From: RGIG7213 sp045657205
Lineage (GTDB): Bacteria; Bacillota; Clostridia; Oscillospirales; CAG-272
DNA length: 8,333 nt
Reading direction: 5' to 3'
Assembly: GCA_045657205.1 (NCBI GenBank)
Contig: JAZOSS010000036.1
Location: forward strand, 1-8,333
Shown here: positions 1-6,395 of the stretch, piece by piece
How positions within the stretch are numbered: the first letter of the stretch is position 1
Layout of the letters: each line of letters opens with the position of its first letter
Position numbers and translations under genes: made by a program
The notes under the pieces: generated by a model
What the model was told of the DNA's origin: nothing
Seen by the model: only the letters and a program-made list of their open reading frames with translations
Database searches by the model: none

Positions 1-701
1 CTGTTTGCAATTCTCGGAGTACCTCTCGATCGTTTGGCAATCTCCTTTGCACCGCTTTCGGAAATTTTTATATTCAGTATTCCGGCACTGCGTGTAACGA
101 TCGTCGCAAGCTCCTCGGGGGTATACAGCTCAAGGCGCATCAAAACGCCGAATCTGTCGCGCAAAGGCGTTGTAAGCTGTCCTGCTCTCGTTGTAGCGCC
201 TATCAAAGTAAAATGCTTCAAAGGCATTCTGATGCTTCGCGCGGCAGGTCCTTTGCCGATGATTATATCAAGTGAAAAATCCTCCATTGCGGGATACAGT
301 ATTTCTTCGACCGTTCTCGGAAGTCTGTGTATCTCATCAATAAAAAGCACGTCGCCTTCGTTGAGGTTTGTCAAAAGCGCAGCAAGATCACCCGGTTTTT
401 CTATTGCAGGACCTGACGTTATCCTTATTGAGGTGTTCATCTCGTTTGCAATTATCTGCGAAAGAGTCGTTTTACCGAGTCCGGGAGGACCGTACAAAAG
501 TGTGTGGTCGAGGCTGTCCCCTCTGTACTTTGCGGCATTTATATATATTCTGAGATTTTCTTTAACCTTGGTCTGACCGATATATTCATCAAGGGTTTCG
601 GGACGAAGCGTTACTTCGTTTTCCGAATCAGTTTCCGAATATTCTACGTCAACGAGCCGTGAATCAAAATCTTCACTTACAAATTCTTCGTAATCGGGCA
701 T
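1..701 (-). CDS. ruvB: RuvB, Holliday junction branch migration ATPase (C-terminus beyond left edge)
   Basis: RuvB is the hexameric AAA+ motor that, with RuvA, drives branch migration of Holliday junctions during recombinational repair in the cytoplasm. The visible 233 residues show Walker A GPPGLGKT at about 71-78, Walker B VLFIDE at 118-123, the sensor-1 region GATT at 168-171 and the arginine-finger segment PLRDRFG at 179-185. The family is usually about 330-350 residues, so roughly the last 100 (the end of the AAA+ lid and the winged-helix DNA-binding domain) lie outside the window. The N-terminal 30 residues are an acidic extension ahead of the conserved LRPETLDEYIGQ block. The ATG at 701 follows the ruvA stop by 10 bp, and an AAGGA Shine-Dalgarno overlaps that stop, so it is third in the ruvC-ruvA-ruvB operon and probably translationally coupled. 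No frameshift is visible. Identification rests on motifs read directly and is secure. Confidence 0.97.
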   Translation of the reverse strand, partial: MPDYEEFVSEDFDSRLVDVEYSETDSENEVTLRPETLDEYIGQTKVKENLRIYINAAKYRGDSLDHTLLYGPPGLGKTTLSQIIANEMNTSIRITSGPAIEKPGDLAALLTNLNEGDVLFIDEIHRLPRTVEEILYPAMEDFSLDIIIGKGPAARSIRMPLKHFTLIGATTRAGQLTTPLRDRFGVLMRLELYTPEELATIVTRSAGILNIKISESGAKEIAKRSRGTPRIAN

Positions 702-711
702 ATTCTATCCT

Positions 712-1293
712 TTATTTCATCAATTTTTTCAAGGCTTCTTTTATCATATCTTCAAGCGATAAGGACGGAGCTATTCCCGAAAGGGCGGTCGTCGCTTCCG
801 CTTTCGTGTAACCGAGTACCATAAGTGCGTTCAGTGCATCCGTTACGGCACCGCCTGTCGTGATCTGTACCGACTTTGACGACGTTATCTCCTTTGCCAC
901 CTTGTCTTTAAGCTCAAGTATTATCCTTGCTGCCGTTTTTGCGCCGACGCCGTTTGCTTTCGACAAAGCCTTGACGTCTTCATTTCCGACGACGATGGCA
1001 AATCTTTCGGGGGTGAATGCGGAAAGCACGCCCATTGCCGCTTTCGGACCGACACCCGAAACAGTTATAAGAAGCTTGAAAAGCGAAAGCTCTTCAAGGG
1101 TATAAAAACCGAAAAGATCGACTGCATCCTCACGCACAGCCATATAAGTATAAAGCTTAACGTCATTTTTCAAAGAGGCTATCTGTGATAAAGTAGATGC
1201 GCTTACAGTCATTTTATATCCCACGCCGCCCGTGTCTATAACGGCACTTGAAAAATCGGTATGAACGAGTGTTCCTTTTATATAGTAAAACAT
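712..1293 (-). CDS. ruvA: RuvA, Holliday junction DNA-binding subunit
   Basis: RuvA is the tetrameric protein that clamps the open Holliday junction and loads RuvB rings on opposite arms. The 193-residue product has the usual family length. Residues 1-62 form the OB-fold domain (MFYYIKG start, DTGGVGYK at 20-27, REDAVDLFGF near 54-63). Two helix-hairpin-helix elements follow: SGVGPKAA near 79-86 and NGVGAKTAA near 114-122. The C-terminal UBA-like domain III that contacts RuvB covers about 149-193, with ALNALMVLGY at 153-162. The ATG at 1293 lies 7 bp after the ruvC stop, and its Shine-Dalgarno AGGTGG overlaps that TAG codon, so ruvA is likely co-transcribed and coupled to ruvC. All expected domains are present and no anomaly was seen. 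Confidence 0.98.
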   Translation of the reverse strand: MFYYIKGTLVHTDFSSAVIDTGGVGYKMTVSASTLSQIASLKNDVKLYTYMAVREDAVDLFGFYTLEELSLFKLLITVSGVGPKAAMGVLSAFTPERFAIVVGNEDVKALSKANGVGAKTAARIILELKDKVAKEITSSKSVQITTGGAVTDALNALMVLGYTKAEATTALSGIAPSLSLEDMIKEALKKLMK

Positions 1294-1300
1294 AATCCAC

Positions 1301-1816
1301 CTAAAGCAGTTTTTTCTTTTTTTCGTTGTAATATTGCTTGATTCCCGAGCCGCACGTGTGGCCGTGGCAGACGGCTATGGCTAAAGCATCGGAGGTGTCA
1401 TCAAGCTTCGGCATTTTTTTGAGATTTAAAATTGACATCGTCATCGCCATTACCTGCTGTTTTTCAGCCCGTCCGTAGCCGACGACGGATTGCTTTACCT
1501 GCAGTGGCGTATATTCGTATATCATAAGCTTGTTTTTTATACCTGCAAGTAAGATAGCGCCTCTTGCTTCGGCAACGGCGATGGCTGTCTTCTGGTTCGT
1601 GTTAAAAAACAATTCTTCAACTGCCATATCCGTAGGAGAATATTTGTTTATTATTTCGCAAAGTGCATCGTATATCATTTCAATACGCACTTCAACGTCA
1701 ACACCGGCGGGCGTTTCTATCGCACCGTACGATATCGTGCGAAAGCTGTTCATATGATAATCGACAATTCCGTAGCCGACAATGGCAAGCCCCGGGTCGA
1801 TCCCCAAAATACGCAT
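1301..1816 (-). CDS. ruvC: RuvC, Holliday junction resolvase
   Basis: RuvC is the dimeric, metal-dependent endonuclease with an RNase H fold that resolves Holliday junctions by paired nicks. The product is 171 residues, the usual length. The four acidic catalytic positions can be read: D7 in LGIDPGL, E67 in AVEELFF, and D140 and D143 in LDDTSDALA, matching the D-E-D-D set of the family. The tail is basic (NEKKKKLL). The ATG at 1816 is preceded by a good GGAGGG Shine-Dalgarno 5 nt upstream. It is the first gene of ruvC-ruvA-ruvB, read from a near-consensus promoter (see 1855-1884) that overlaps an inverted repeat. No Gram-positive LexA box (GAAC-N4-GTTC type) was found upstream, so SOS control is not supported here. 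RuvC itself argues for Clostridia rather than Bacilli. Confidence 0.98.
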   Translation of the reverse strand: MRILGIDPGLAIVGYGIVDYHMNSFRTISYGAIETPAGVDVEVRIEMIYDALCEIINKYSPTDMAVEELFFNTNQKTAIAVAEARGAILLAGIKNKLMIYEYTPLQVKQSVVGYGRAEKQQVMAMTMSILNLKKMPKLDDTSDALAIAVCHGHTCGSGIKQYYNEKKKKLL

Positions 1817-1836
1817 ACACCCTCCGATTTATAAAA

Positions 1837-1863
1837 AATACTATTATTCATAGTATTATACTA
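1837..1863. repeat. Overlapping inverted repeats over the ruvC promoter -10 (operator-like)
   Basis: AATACTAT (1837-1844) and ATAGTATT (1850-1857) form a perfect 8-bp inverted repeat with a 5-nt spacer. A second palindrome, TAGTAT-T-ATACTA (1851-1863), shares its central arm. Together they cover the -10 and probable start site of the ruvC promoter, where a repressor would sit. Further copies of the hexamer occur at 1885-1890 next to the -35 and at 1994-1999 over the nif3 -10. A binding protein is inferred only. On the minus strand the first repeat is followed by six T, so a weak hairpin role is also possible. Confidence 0.45.
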
Positions 1864-1884
1864 CTTTATATATGTAATTGTCAA
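1855..1884 (-). promoter_or_regulatory. Sigma-A-type promoter of the ruvC-ruvA-ruvB operon
   Basis: Read on the minus strand, TTGACA (1884-1879) and TATAAT (1860-1855) are both exact consensus hexamers, separated by 18 nt. Transcription would start near 1848, giving a leader of about 32 nt before the ruvC ATG at 1816. The spacing is one base over the optimum. The -10 is embedded in the inverted repeats at 1837-1863. Confidence 0.8.
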
Positions 1885-1973
1885 ATACTATTTTGTGAAT
1901 AAATTGGATTATTACCGTTATATAAGCTCGTTTTTCTTAAATAAACAACCGAATACAAAATTACAAATACGAG

Positions 1974-2002
1974 TTGAAAAATTCCAAATTGTGTAGTATA
2001 AT
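1974..2002 (+). promoter_or_regulatory. Sigma-A-type promoter of the nif3-rqcH-HAD operon
   Basis: TTGAAA (1974-1979) and TATAAT (1997-2002) are separated by the optimal 17 nt. The predicted start is near 2009, leaving about 20 nt before the ATG at 2030. This short leader argues against the other in-frame ATG at 2018, which would lie about 9 nt from the start site with no ribosome binding site. A TAGTAT hexamer like those at the divergent ruvC promoter overlaps the -10 at 1994-1999. Confidence 0.8.
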
Positions 2003-2019
2003 AAAATATCATTTGAAAT

Positions 2020-2025
2020 GGAGAA
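2020..2025 (+). promoter_or_regulatory. Ribosome binding site that decides the nif3 start
   Basis: GGAGAA sits 6 nt (counted from GGAG) ahead of the ATG at 2030. The in-frame ATG at 2018 overlaps this site and has only AT-rich sequence upstream, so 2030 is the preferred start. Confidence 0.75.
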
Positions 2026-2029
2026 AATT

Positions 2030-2800
2030 ATGCTTACTACAGAGCTTTATGAAAAAATAGAAAAAGTGCTTCCCGAAAGTCTTTGCTGTGCCTGGGACAA
2101 TGACGGAATTTCGGTTTTACCGAGTCCTATGCACGAAAGCAAAAAAGTGCTTATTGCGCTTGACATAACGGAAAGCGTTTTAAAATATGCAAAGGAAAAC
2201 GGTTTTGACACCGTTATTGCACACCATCCGCTTATTTTTAAGCCTTTGACAAGTCTTAAAGGTGATGATGCGGTATCTTCACGCGCTTTGTATGCTATTC
2301 GTGAGAACATTGCCCTTATGAGCTTTCACACAAGGCTTGATGCATCGGAGTATGGCATCAATATGAAAACGGCTGAAAAGCTCGGTTTTGCAACGATCAC
2401 CCCTTTTATTTTTGAAGGTGAAAGAATAGGATATACGGGTGAATACAGCACTCCCGTTTTGTTTGAAACAATGCTTGAAAGAGTCAAAGAAGTGACGAAA
2501 TGCCCTGCACCGACTTACGCTTCTCCCAACGAATACGTAAAGAAGGTCGTTCTTGTCAGCGGTTCTTTCAGCGAAGGTGCGGAAGGTGCAAGATCGGTCG
2601 GTGCCGATACGTTTATAACGGGTGAAATAAAATACCACGCTTTACTTGACTCATACGACTCGGGGATCGGGTGCATTGCCGCCGATCACTATCATTCCGA
2701 AATAATATCAAAGGAATGTTTACACGGTATTCTAAAAGATATAGACGGAATTGAAGCCGTCATATACCCCGAGGAAGGAGTGCTTAAATATGCCCTTTGA
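2030..2800 (+). CDS. Nif3-like dinuclear metal center protein (YqfO/YbgI family)
   Basis: This 256-residue protein belongs to the Nif3 family: widely conserved, toroidal hexameric proteins with a dinuclear metal site, whose cellular role is not settled. Some are annotated as type 2 GTP cyclohydrolase I, which should not be taken as proven here. Residues 61-70 read TVIAHHPLIF, the family signature with metal-binding His65 and His66. D104 in HTRLD is the next ligand, and H220 and E224 in ADHYHSE supply the C-terminal ligands. The length matches the short E. coli-like form without the inserted PII-like domain found in longer Gram-positive members such as B. subtilis YqfO. The usual partner gene trmK is not adjacent here. 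It is first in a three-gene operon, and its last 11 nt overlap the start of rqcH. Start chosen by ribosome binding site and promoter position. Confidence 0.92.
   Translation: MLTTELYEKIEKVLPESLCCAWDNDGISVLPSPMHESKKVLIALDITESVLKYAKENGFDTVIAHHPLIFKPLTSLKGDDAVSSRALYAIRENIALMSFHTRLDASEYGINMKTAEKLGFATITPFIFEGERIGYTGEYSTPVLFETMLERVKEVTKCPAPTYASPNEYVKKVVLVSGSFSEGAEGARSVGADTFITGEIKYHALLDSYDSGIGCIAADHYHSEIISKECLHGILKDIDGIEAVIYPEEGVLKYAL
2771..2780 (+). promoter_or_regulatory. Ribosome binding site of rqcH inside the end of nif3
   Basis: GAGGAAGGAG, a doubled purine-rich Shine-Dalgarno, ends 9 nt before the ATG at 2790 and lies inside the nif3 coding region. It supports 2790 rather than the in-frame ATG at 2751, which has no such site and would add 13 residues absent from RqcH relatives. 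Confidence 0.8.
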
Positions 2801-4508
2801 CGGAGGAATGATGTCAGGCGTTGTCAGTGAGCTTAACTCATCTGTCATCGGCGCAAAAGTCGAAAAGGTGTACGTGCCGACGAAGGACGAGCTTGTTCTG
2901 CTGTTACACTCTTTGTCGGGAAATTTAAGGCTTTCTCTTTGTGCCTCCGCTCACACACCGAGGATAAATTTAACAAAGATAACAAAAGAAAACCCGAAAG
3001 AACCGGGCGCTTTCTGTATGCACATGCGAAAGCATCTGACGGGCGCTAAAATAACGAAGGTTGAACAAATTGAATTTGACCGTACTGCAAAGCTTACCTT
3101 TTCAACGACGGACGAAATGGGATTTCCCTGCGAAAAGCATTTATATGCCGAGATAATGGGTAAATGCAGTAACGTTGTTTTAACCGACGAAAATGAAAAA
3201 ATAATAAACGTAATCAAAACGGTTGACTTTACGACAAGTTCAAAACGTCAGCTTTTACCGGGTATGATATACGAACTCCCGCCGTCGCAAAATAAAAAAA
3301 ATCCGCTTTGCGAAACAAAAAGCGGGTTTATTTCCTGTGTTTGTGATAAAGATGAGATAAACGACAGCTTTTTTATGTCCTCATATCAAGGAATTTCCCC
3401 GATAGTCAGCCGTGAAATATTCAGTCTTTCGGGTAATGATCCCGAAAAAATGTGGTTTTTCTTTTCATCGTACATCGAAAAAGCCAAAAGCGGTACTCTT
3501 ACCCCGACCATGCTCAAGGATGCAAAAGGCAAGCCGTGCGATTTCACCGTACTTTCAATAACACATTACGGCGCGGAATATTCTTACGAAGGATATCCAT
3601 CTTTCGGTGAGCTTATCGATGCTTTTTACGAAAGAAAAGAGCGAAACGAGCGTATAAAGCAGACCGCATCTGACGTTTTCAAGCTTTTATCTGCCGCCGA
3701 ATCAAGGCTTAAACGCAAGATAGCATCACAGAAGCAGGAGCTTATAGACTGCCGTGAAATGGAAAATTTCAAGCTTTACGGCGATCTTTTAACCGCTAAT
3801 ATGTACGCTTTATCACGCGGAATGACGGAAGCTGTACTTGTAAATTATTACGATGAAAACTGTCCTGAGATCAAAATACCTCTTGACAACAAGCTTTCAC
3901 CGTCGTCAAATGCACAGAAATATTACAAAAAATACTCAAAATTAAAAACAGCTACTGTTGAGCTTGCAAAGCAGATAGCTATTGCCGAACGTGAGCTTGA
4001 CTACATTTATTCCGTTTTTGATTCCCTTACGAAAGCCGACGGCGAAGCCGATATTGCCCAGATACGTCACGAGCTGTATTTATCGGGATATGCTTCAAGA
4101 ATGAAAAATATATCGGGGCAAAAAAATATCAAGTCCTCCCCTCTTCACTTCACCACCACAAACGGATATGAAGTGCAAATAGGAAAAAACAACACGCAAA
4201 ACGATATGCTGACGATGAAAACAGCAAACGGATACGACTGGTTTTTCCACGTAAAGGATGCCCCCGGCAGTCACGTTATACTGTTTTCACACGGCGAAGA
4301 GCCTGATGCCGTTGACTTCACGGAAGCAGCGGAAGCAGCAGCGTATTATTCTACAAAACGAGAAGGAGAAAACGTCGAGGTGGATTACACGCAGGTCAAA
4401 AACATAAAGAAGCCTGCCGGCTCGAAGCCCGGATTTGTAACGTACAAGTCAAATTATTCAGCCGTTGTAACCCCAGCCGACAGAGTGAAATTAAATGCAA
4501 AAGCTTAA
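2790..4508 (+). CDS. rqcH: RqcH, Rqc2-type NFACT ribosome quality control factor
   Basis: RqcH binds the obstructed 50S-peptidyl-tRNA complex after ribosome splitting and recruits tRNA-Ala to build a C-terminal poly-alanine degradation tag, with RqcP as a partner. Older databases call the family fibronectin-binding protein FbpA. The product from 2790 is 572 residues, close to the roughly 570 of B. subtilis. The NFACT-N domain opens with MPFDGGMMSGVVSEL and holds D97-R98 in EFDRTAKL and E121-I122-M123 in YAEIMGK, the positions linked in B. subtilis to tRNA binding and tailing. A central helical segment rich in K, E, R and Q (about 300-440) fits the coiled-coil middle domain. The C-terminal NFACT-R domain shows DWFFHVKDAPGSHVIL and ends KPGFVTYKSNYSAVV. 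It overlaps nif3 by 11 nt and the HAD gene by 14 nt. A terminator-like hairpin lies inside the gene at 3299-3329. Confidence 0.95.
   Translation: MPFDGGMMSGVVSELNSSVIGAKVEKVYVPTKDELVLLLHSLSGNLRLSLCASAHTPRINLTKITKENPKEPGAFCMHMRKHLTGAKITKVEQIEFDRTAKLTFSTTDEMGFPCEKHLYAEIMGKCSNVVLTDENEKIINVIKTVDFTTSSKRQLLPGMIYELPPSQNKKNPLCETKSGFISCVCDKDEINDSFFMSSYQGISPIVSREIFSLSGNDPEKMWFFFSSYIEKAKSGTLTPTMLKDAKGKPCDFTVLSITHYGAEYSYEGYPSFGELIDAFYERKERNERIKQTASDVFKLLSAAESRLKRKIASQKQELIDCREMENFKLYGDLLTANMYALSRGMTEAVLVNYYDENCPEIKIPLDNKLSPSSNAQKYYKKYSKLKTATVELAKQIAIAERELDYIYSVFDSLTKADGEADIAQIRHELYLSGYASRMKNISGQKNIKSSPLHFTTTNGYEVQIGKNNTQNDMLTMKTANGYDWFFHVKDAPGSHVILFSHGEEPDAVDFTEAAEAAAYYSTKREGENVEVDYTQVKNIKKPAGSKPGFVTYKSNYSAVVTPADRVKLNAKA
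3299..3329 (-). terminator. Terminator-like hairpin inside rqcH, best read on the minus strand
   Basis: CCGCTTT (3303-3309) pairs with AAAGCGG (3319-3325) around a 9-nt loop. One T-G pair and three A-T pairs extend the stem to about 11 bp. Read on the minus strand, the stem is followed by a tract of A, seven T, A and four T (from positions 3302-3290), the form of an intrinsic terminator. On the plus strand the downstream tract is only TTTATTT. The encoded linker (KNPLCETKSGF) lies between conserved blocks, so codon choice may be flexible. It may stop antisense transcription or be chance. Confidence 0.4.
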
Positions 4509-5241
4509 AAGACCCGAAATGATACTGTTTGACTACGGAAATACGCTAATCTGCGAAGACGGATGGAACACCTTAAACGGTCAGAAAGCCGTATTTGAAC
4601 ACGTCATTAAAAATCCAAAAGACGTTACGGCACAGGATGCCGACGATTTTGCAAACGAGGTATACGAAGGTGATCTTTCGCCATCACGTGATGAATGTAT
4701 CGAAATACACGAAAGACAGTTTATGCAGCTTATGTACGAAACACTCGGTGTTGAATTTGATCTTCCGCTTGAAGAAATAGAACGTATCTTTTGGTCTGCA
4801 ACCTCACGCGGTGTACTTATGCCGAAGGTTGATAAAATGATATCGTTTATAAACAGTATGGGCATAAGAAGCGGTGTTGTAAGCAACATCGGATTTTCAG
4901 GTACCGCTCTTACCGAAAGAATAAATTCAACACTTCCCGAAAACAAATTTGAATTTATCATAGCATCAAGTGAATACGTTTACAGAAAGCCGCACAAGCG
5001 TATCTTTGATCTTGCAATAAGAAAGGCAAACCTTACCCCTGATAAAATATGGTTCTGCGGAGATCACACCGTATGTGATATAACAGGTGCACACAATGCG
5101 GGAATGTTCCCTGTAAGATACGATAATAAGTCAAAAGAAAATCTTTGGGCAGGACCTGATGATCTTAAACTCGATTTCGACCATTTATACATCAAGGACT
5201 GGGATGAATTTATTGAAATACTGAAAAATACGACAACATAA
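4495..5241 (+). CDS. HAD-superfamily hydrolase, phosphatase-like
   Basis: This 248-residue protein has the four haloacid dehalogenase superfamily motifs in order. Motif I is FDYGNTL with nucleophile D13; motif II is VVSN with S130; motif III is the lysine in YRKPHKRIF, K165; motif IV is CGDHTVCDITGA with D190 and D195. Residues about 20-100 form an alpha-helical C1-type cap. Most phosphatase members have DxD in motif I, but here the second Asp (general acid/base position) is Gly15. This also occurs in some sugar-phosphatase relatives (for example YihX-like DLGN), so activity is not excluded. The substrate cannot be read from sequence. The ATG at 4495 lies inside the rqcH end (14-nt overlap) with only a weak GAGTGA upstream, so translation is probably coupled. 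It is the last gene before the terminator at 5245. The family call is firm, the function is not. Confidence 0.9.
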   Translation: MQKLKRPEMILFDYGNTLICEDGWNTLNGQKAVFEHVIKNPKDVTAQDADDFANEVYEGDLSPSRDECIEIHERQFMQLMYETLGVEFDLPLEEIERIFWSATSRGVLMPKVDKMISFINSMGIRSGVVSNIGFSGTALTERINSTLPENKFEFIIASSEYVYRKPHKRIFDLAIRKANLTPDKIWFCGDHTVCDITGAHNAGMFPVRYDNKSKENLWAGPDDLKLDFDHLYIKDWDEFIEILKNTTT

Positions 5242-5244
5242 AAT

Positions 5245-5280
5245 TACCCCCTGACAGACCACTGTATCCGTCAGGGGGTA
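5245..5280. terminator. Intrinsic terminator between convergent operons, probably bidirectional
   Basis: TACCCCCTGAC (5245-5255) pairs perfectly over 11 bp with GTCAGGGGGTA (5270-5280) around a 14-nt loop. It fills the 44-bp gap between the HAD gene stop (5241) and the hydrolase stop (5286). On the plus strand a six-T run follows at 5292-5297, somewhat far from the stem. On the minus strand the stem is followed directly by TAATTTTATG. Both operons converge here, so one hairpin likely ends both. Confidence 0.85.
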
Positions 5281-5285
5281 CGCTT

Positions 5286-6383
5286 TCAATCTTTTTTATT
5301 CAGCATATTGTCAAGCATTTTTTCAAGCTCGTTTGAAAATCCAACAGGATCATCATAAAAAGGCGAGTGTCCGCATCCGTCGATCAGAGCAATATCCTTT
5401 ATCGGTGCTGTTATTGTGTTATAGTAATCTTCTGAATATTTTACAGGTGTTACCCAATCACAAGACCCCGAAATAAAACCTGCGGGAACTTTATATTCAG
5501 TGCCATAGCTCATAACATCACCTACTAAGATATAATCAAACAGTTGCTTGTTGTAATTAATATAATCTTCAAAATCGCCCATTTGTTTTAAGAACCAGCG
5601 AAGATCATCGAAATTCATATAGGGCGACATCATACCCGTCATTATAGGATCTGCTTCTTTTGGTACGGGATGATATTCACTTACTTTCATACGCAGCTGC
5701 ATCATATTTAAAAGAGTTTTATTTTCCGTATACGCTTTGTATGATTCTTGAAGTTTTGTTATATCGTCGCCATTATTTTTTGCAATTTCAAGAGCATCGT
5801 TATAGCTGTAATCCTCACTGCTTATATTTACAAACTGTCCGACTCCGATATACGCTGAAACCTTATCGGAGTGATCGAGAGTATATTTGCTTCCAAGCAT
5901 TGTGCCGTAGGAATGACCTATTATGATAACTTTTTCTTTGCCAAATCTTTCGGTAACGTAGTTTACAAGCTCGTCAAGATCGCTCAGTGCCTGTTCAAAT
6001 GATACGGTTTCGTTTTCGGGATCCGTTTCTTTATTGCGGTAATACGTTCGTCCGCATCCTCGCTGATCCCAATTCACGAACGTATATTCATCGACGAGAT
6101 ATTTTTGAAAGGAATAGTTTGCAAACGCATCCGGACTCGACGGACCGCCGTGAAGCCATATAATAACGGGATTATTTTTATCCTCTCCCCTTATAAGCAG
6201 ATACTGTTCCTGACCGCATATAGAAACGTAGCTGCCTTCGTCGATACCGTTTTCGGTACTTATGCGGTTTGAATAGTAGGTTACAAGAAATACTGAAGTA
6301 AAGATCATAACAATGACAACGAATACTGATGTAACCGATATAAAAAACCACTTTAAAAAAGATGTAAATCTACTGTTTTTCAT
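5286..6383 (-). CDS. Membrane-anchored alpha/beta hydrolase, prolyl aminopeptidase-like (S33 type)
   Basis: This 365-residue protein starts with a short basic stretch and one hydrophobic segment (about 11-36). It lacks a clear signal-peptidase site, so it is probably anchored by its N-terminus with the catalytic domain outside the cell. The alpha/beta hydrolase core has HGGP at 78-81 (oxyanion region), WDQRGCGRT at 105-113, nucleophile elbow GHSYG with S158, acid D309 in GSCDWVTP and H339 in GCGHSPF. HGGP plus DQRGCGR is characteristic of the proline iminopeptidase group, which removes N-terminal residues from peptides. Here the glycine after HGGP is replaced by serine. The cap region (about 185-290) is not diagnostic, so the substrate is unknown and an esterase is possible. 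The ATG at 6383 has AGAGG overlapping the stop of the upstream ATP-grasp gene, 12 bp away, so the two are probably co-transcribed. The hairpin at 5245 ends the unit. Confidence 0.88.
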   Translation of the reverse strand: MKNSRFTSFLKWFFISVTSVFVVIVMIFTSVFLVTYYSNRISTENGIDEGSYVSICGQEQYLLIRGEDKNNPVIIWLHGGPSSPDAFANYSFQKYLVDEYTFVNWDQRGCGRTYYRNKETDPENETVSFEQALSDLDELVNYVTERFGKEKVIIIGHSYGTMLGSKYTLDHSDKVSAYIGVGQFVNISSEDYSYNDALEIAKNNGDDITKLQESYKAYTENKTLLNMMQLRMKVSEYHPVPKEADPIMTGMMSPYMNFDDLRWFLKQMGDFEDYINYNKQLFDYILVGDVMSYGTEYKVPAGFISGSCDWVTPVKYSEDYYNTITAPIKDIALIDGCGHSPFYDDPVGFSNELEKMLDNMLNKKD

Positions 6384-6395
6384 TTCACGAAACCT

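Noticed and set aside
34..576. Long plus-strand open frame opposite ruvB
   Set aside because: It lies wholly antisense to the clear RuvB reading frame with its Walker motifs, and the translation resembles no known family.
1817..2017. LexA/SOS box upstream of ruvC
   Set aside because: The region was read for GAAC-N4-GTTC-like sites and none was found; the inverted repeats present do not resemble it.
2279..2638. Minus-strand open frame opposite nif3
   Set aside because: It is antisense to conserved Nif3 coding sequence, has no ribosome binding site and gives an implausible composition.
2751..2789. Upstream ATG for rqcH at 2751
   Set aside because: It would add 13 residues absent from RqcH relatives and lacks a Shine-Dalgarno, while 2790 has a strong one and gives the family-typical MPFDG start.
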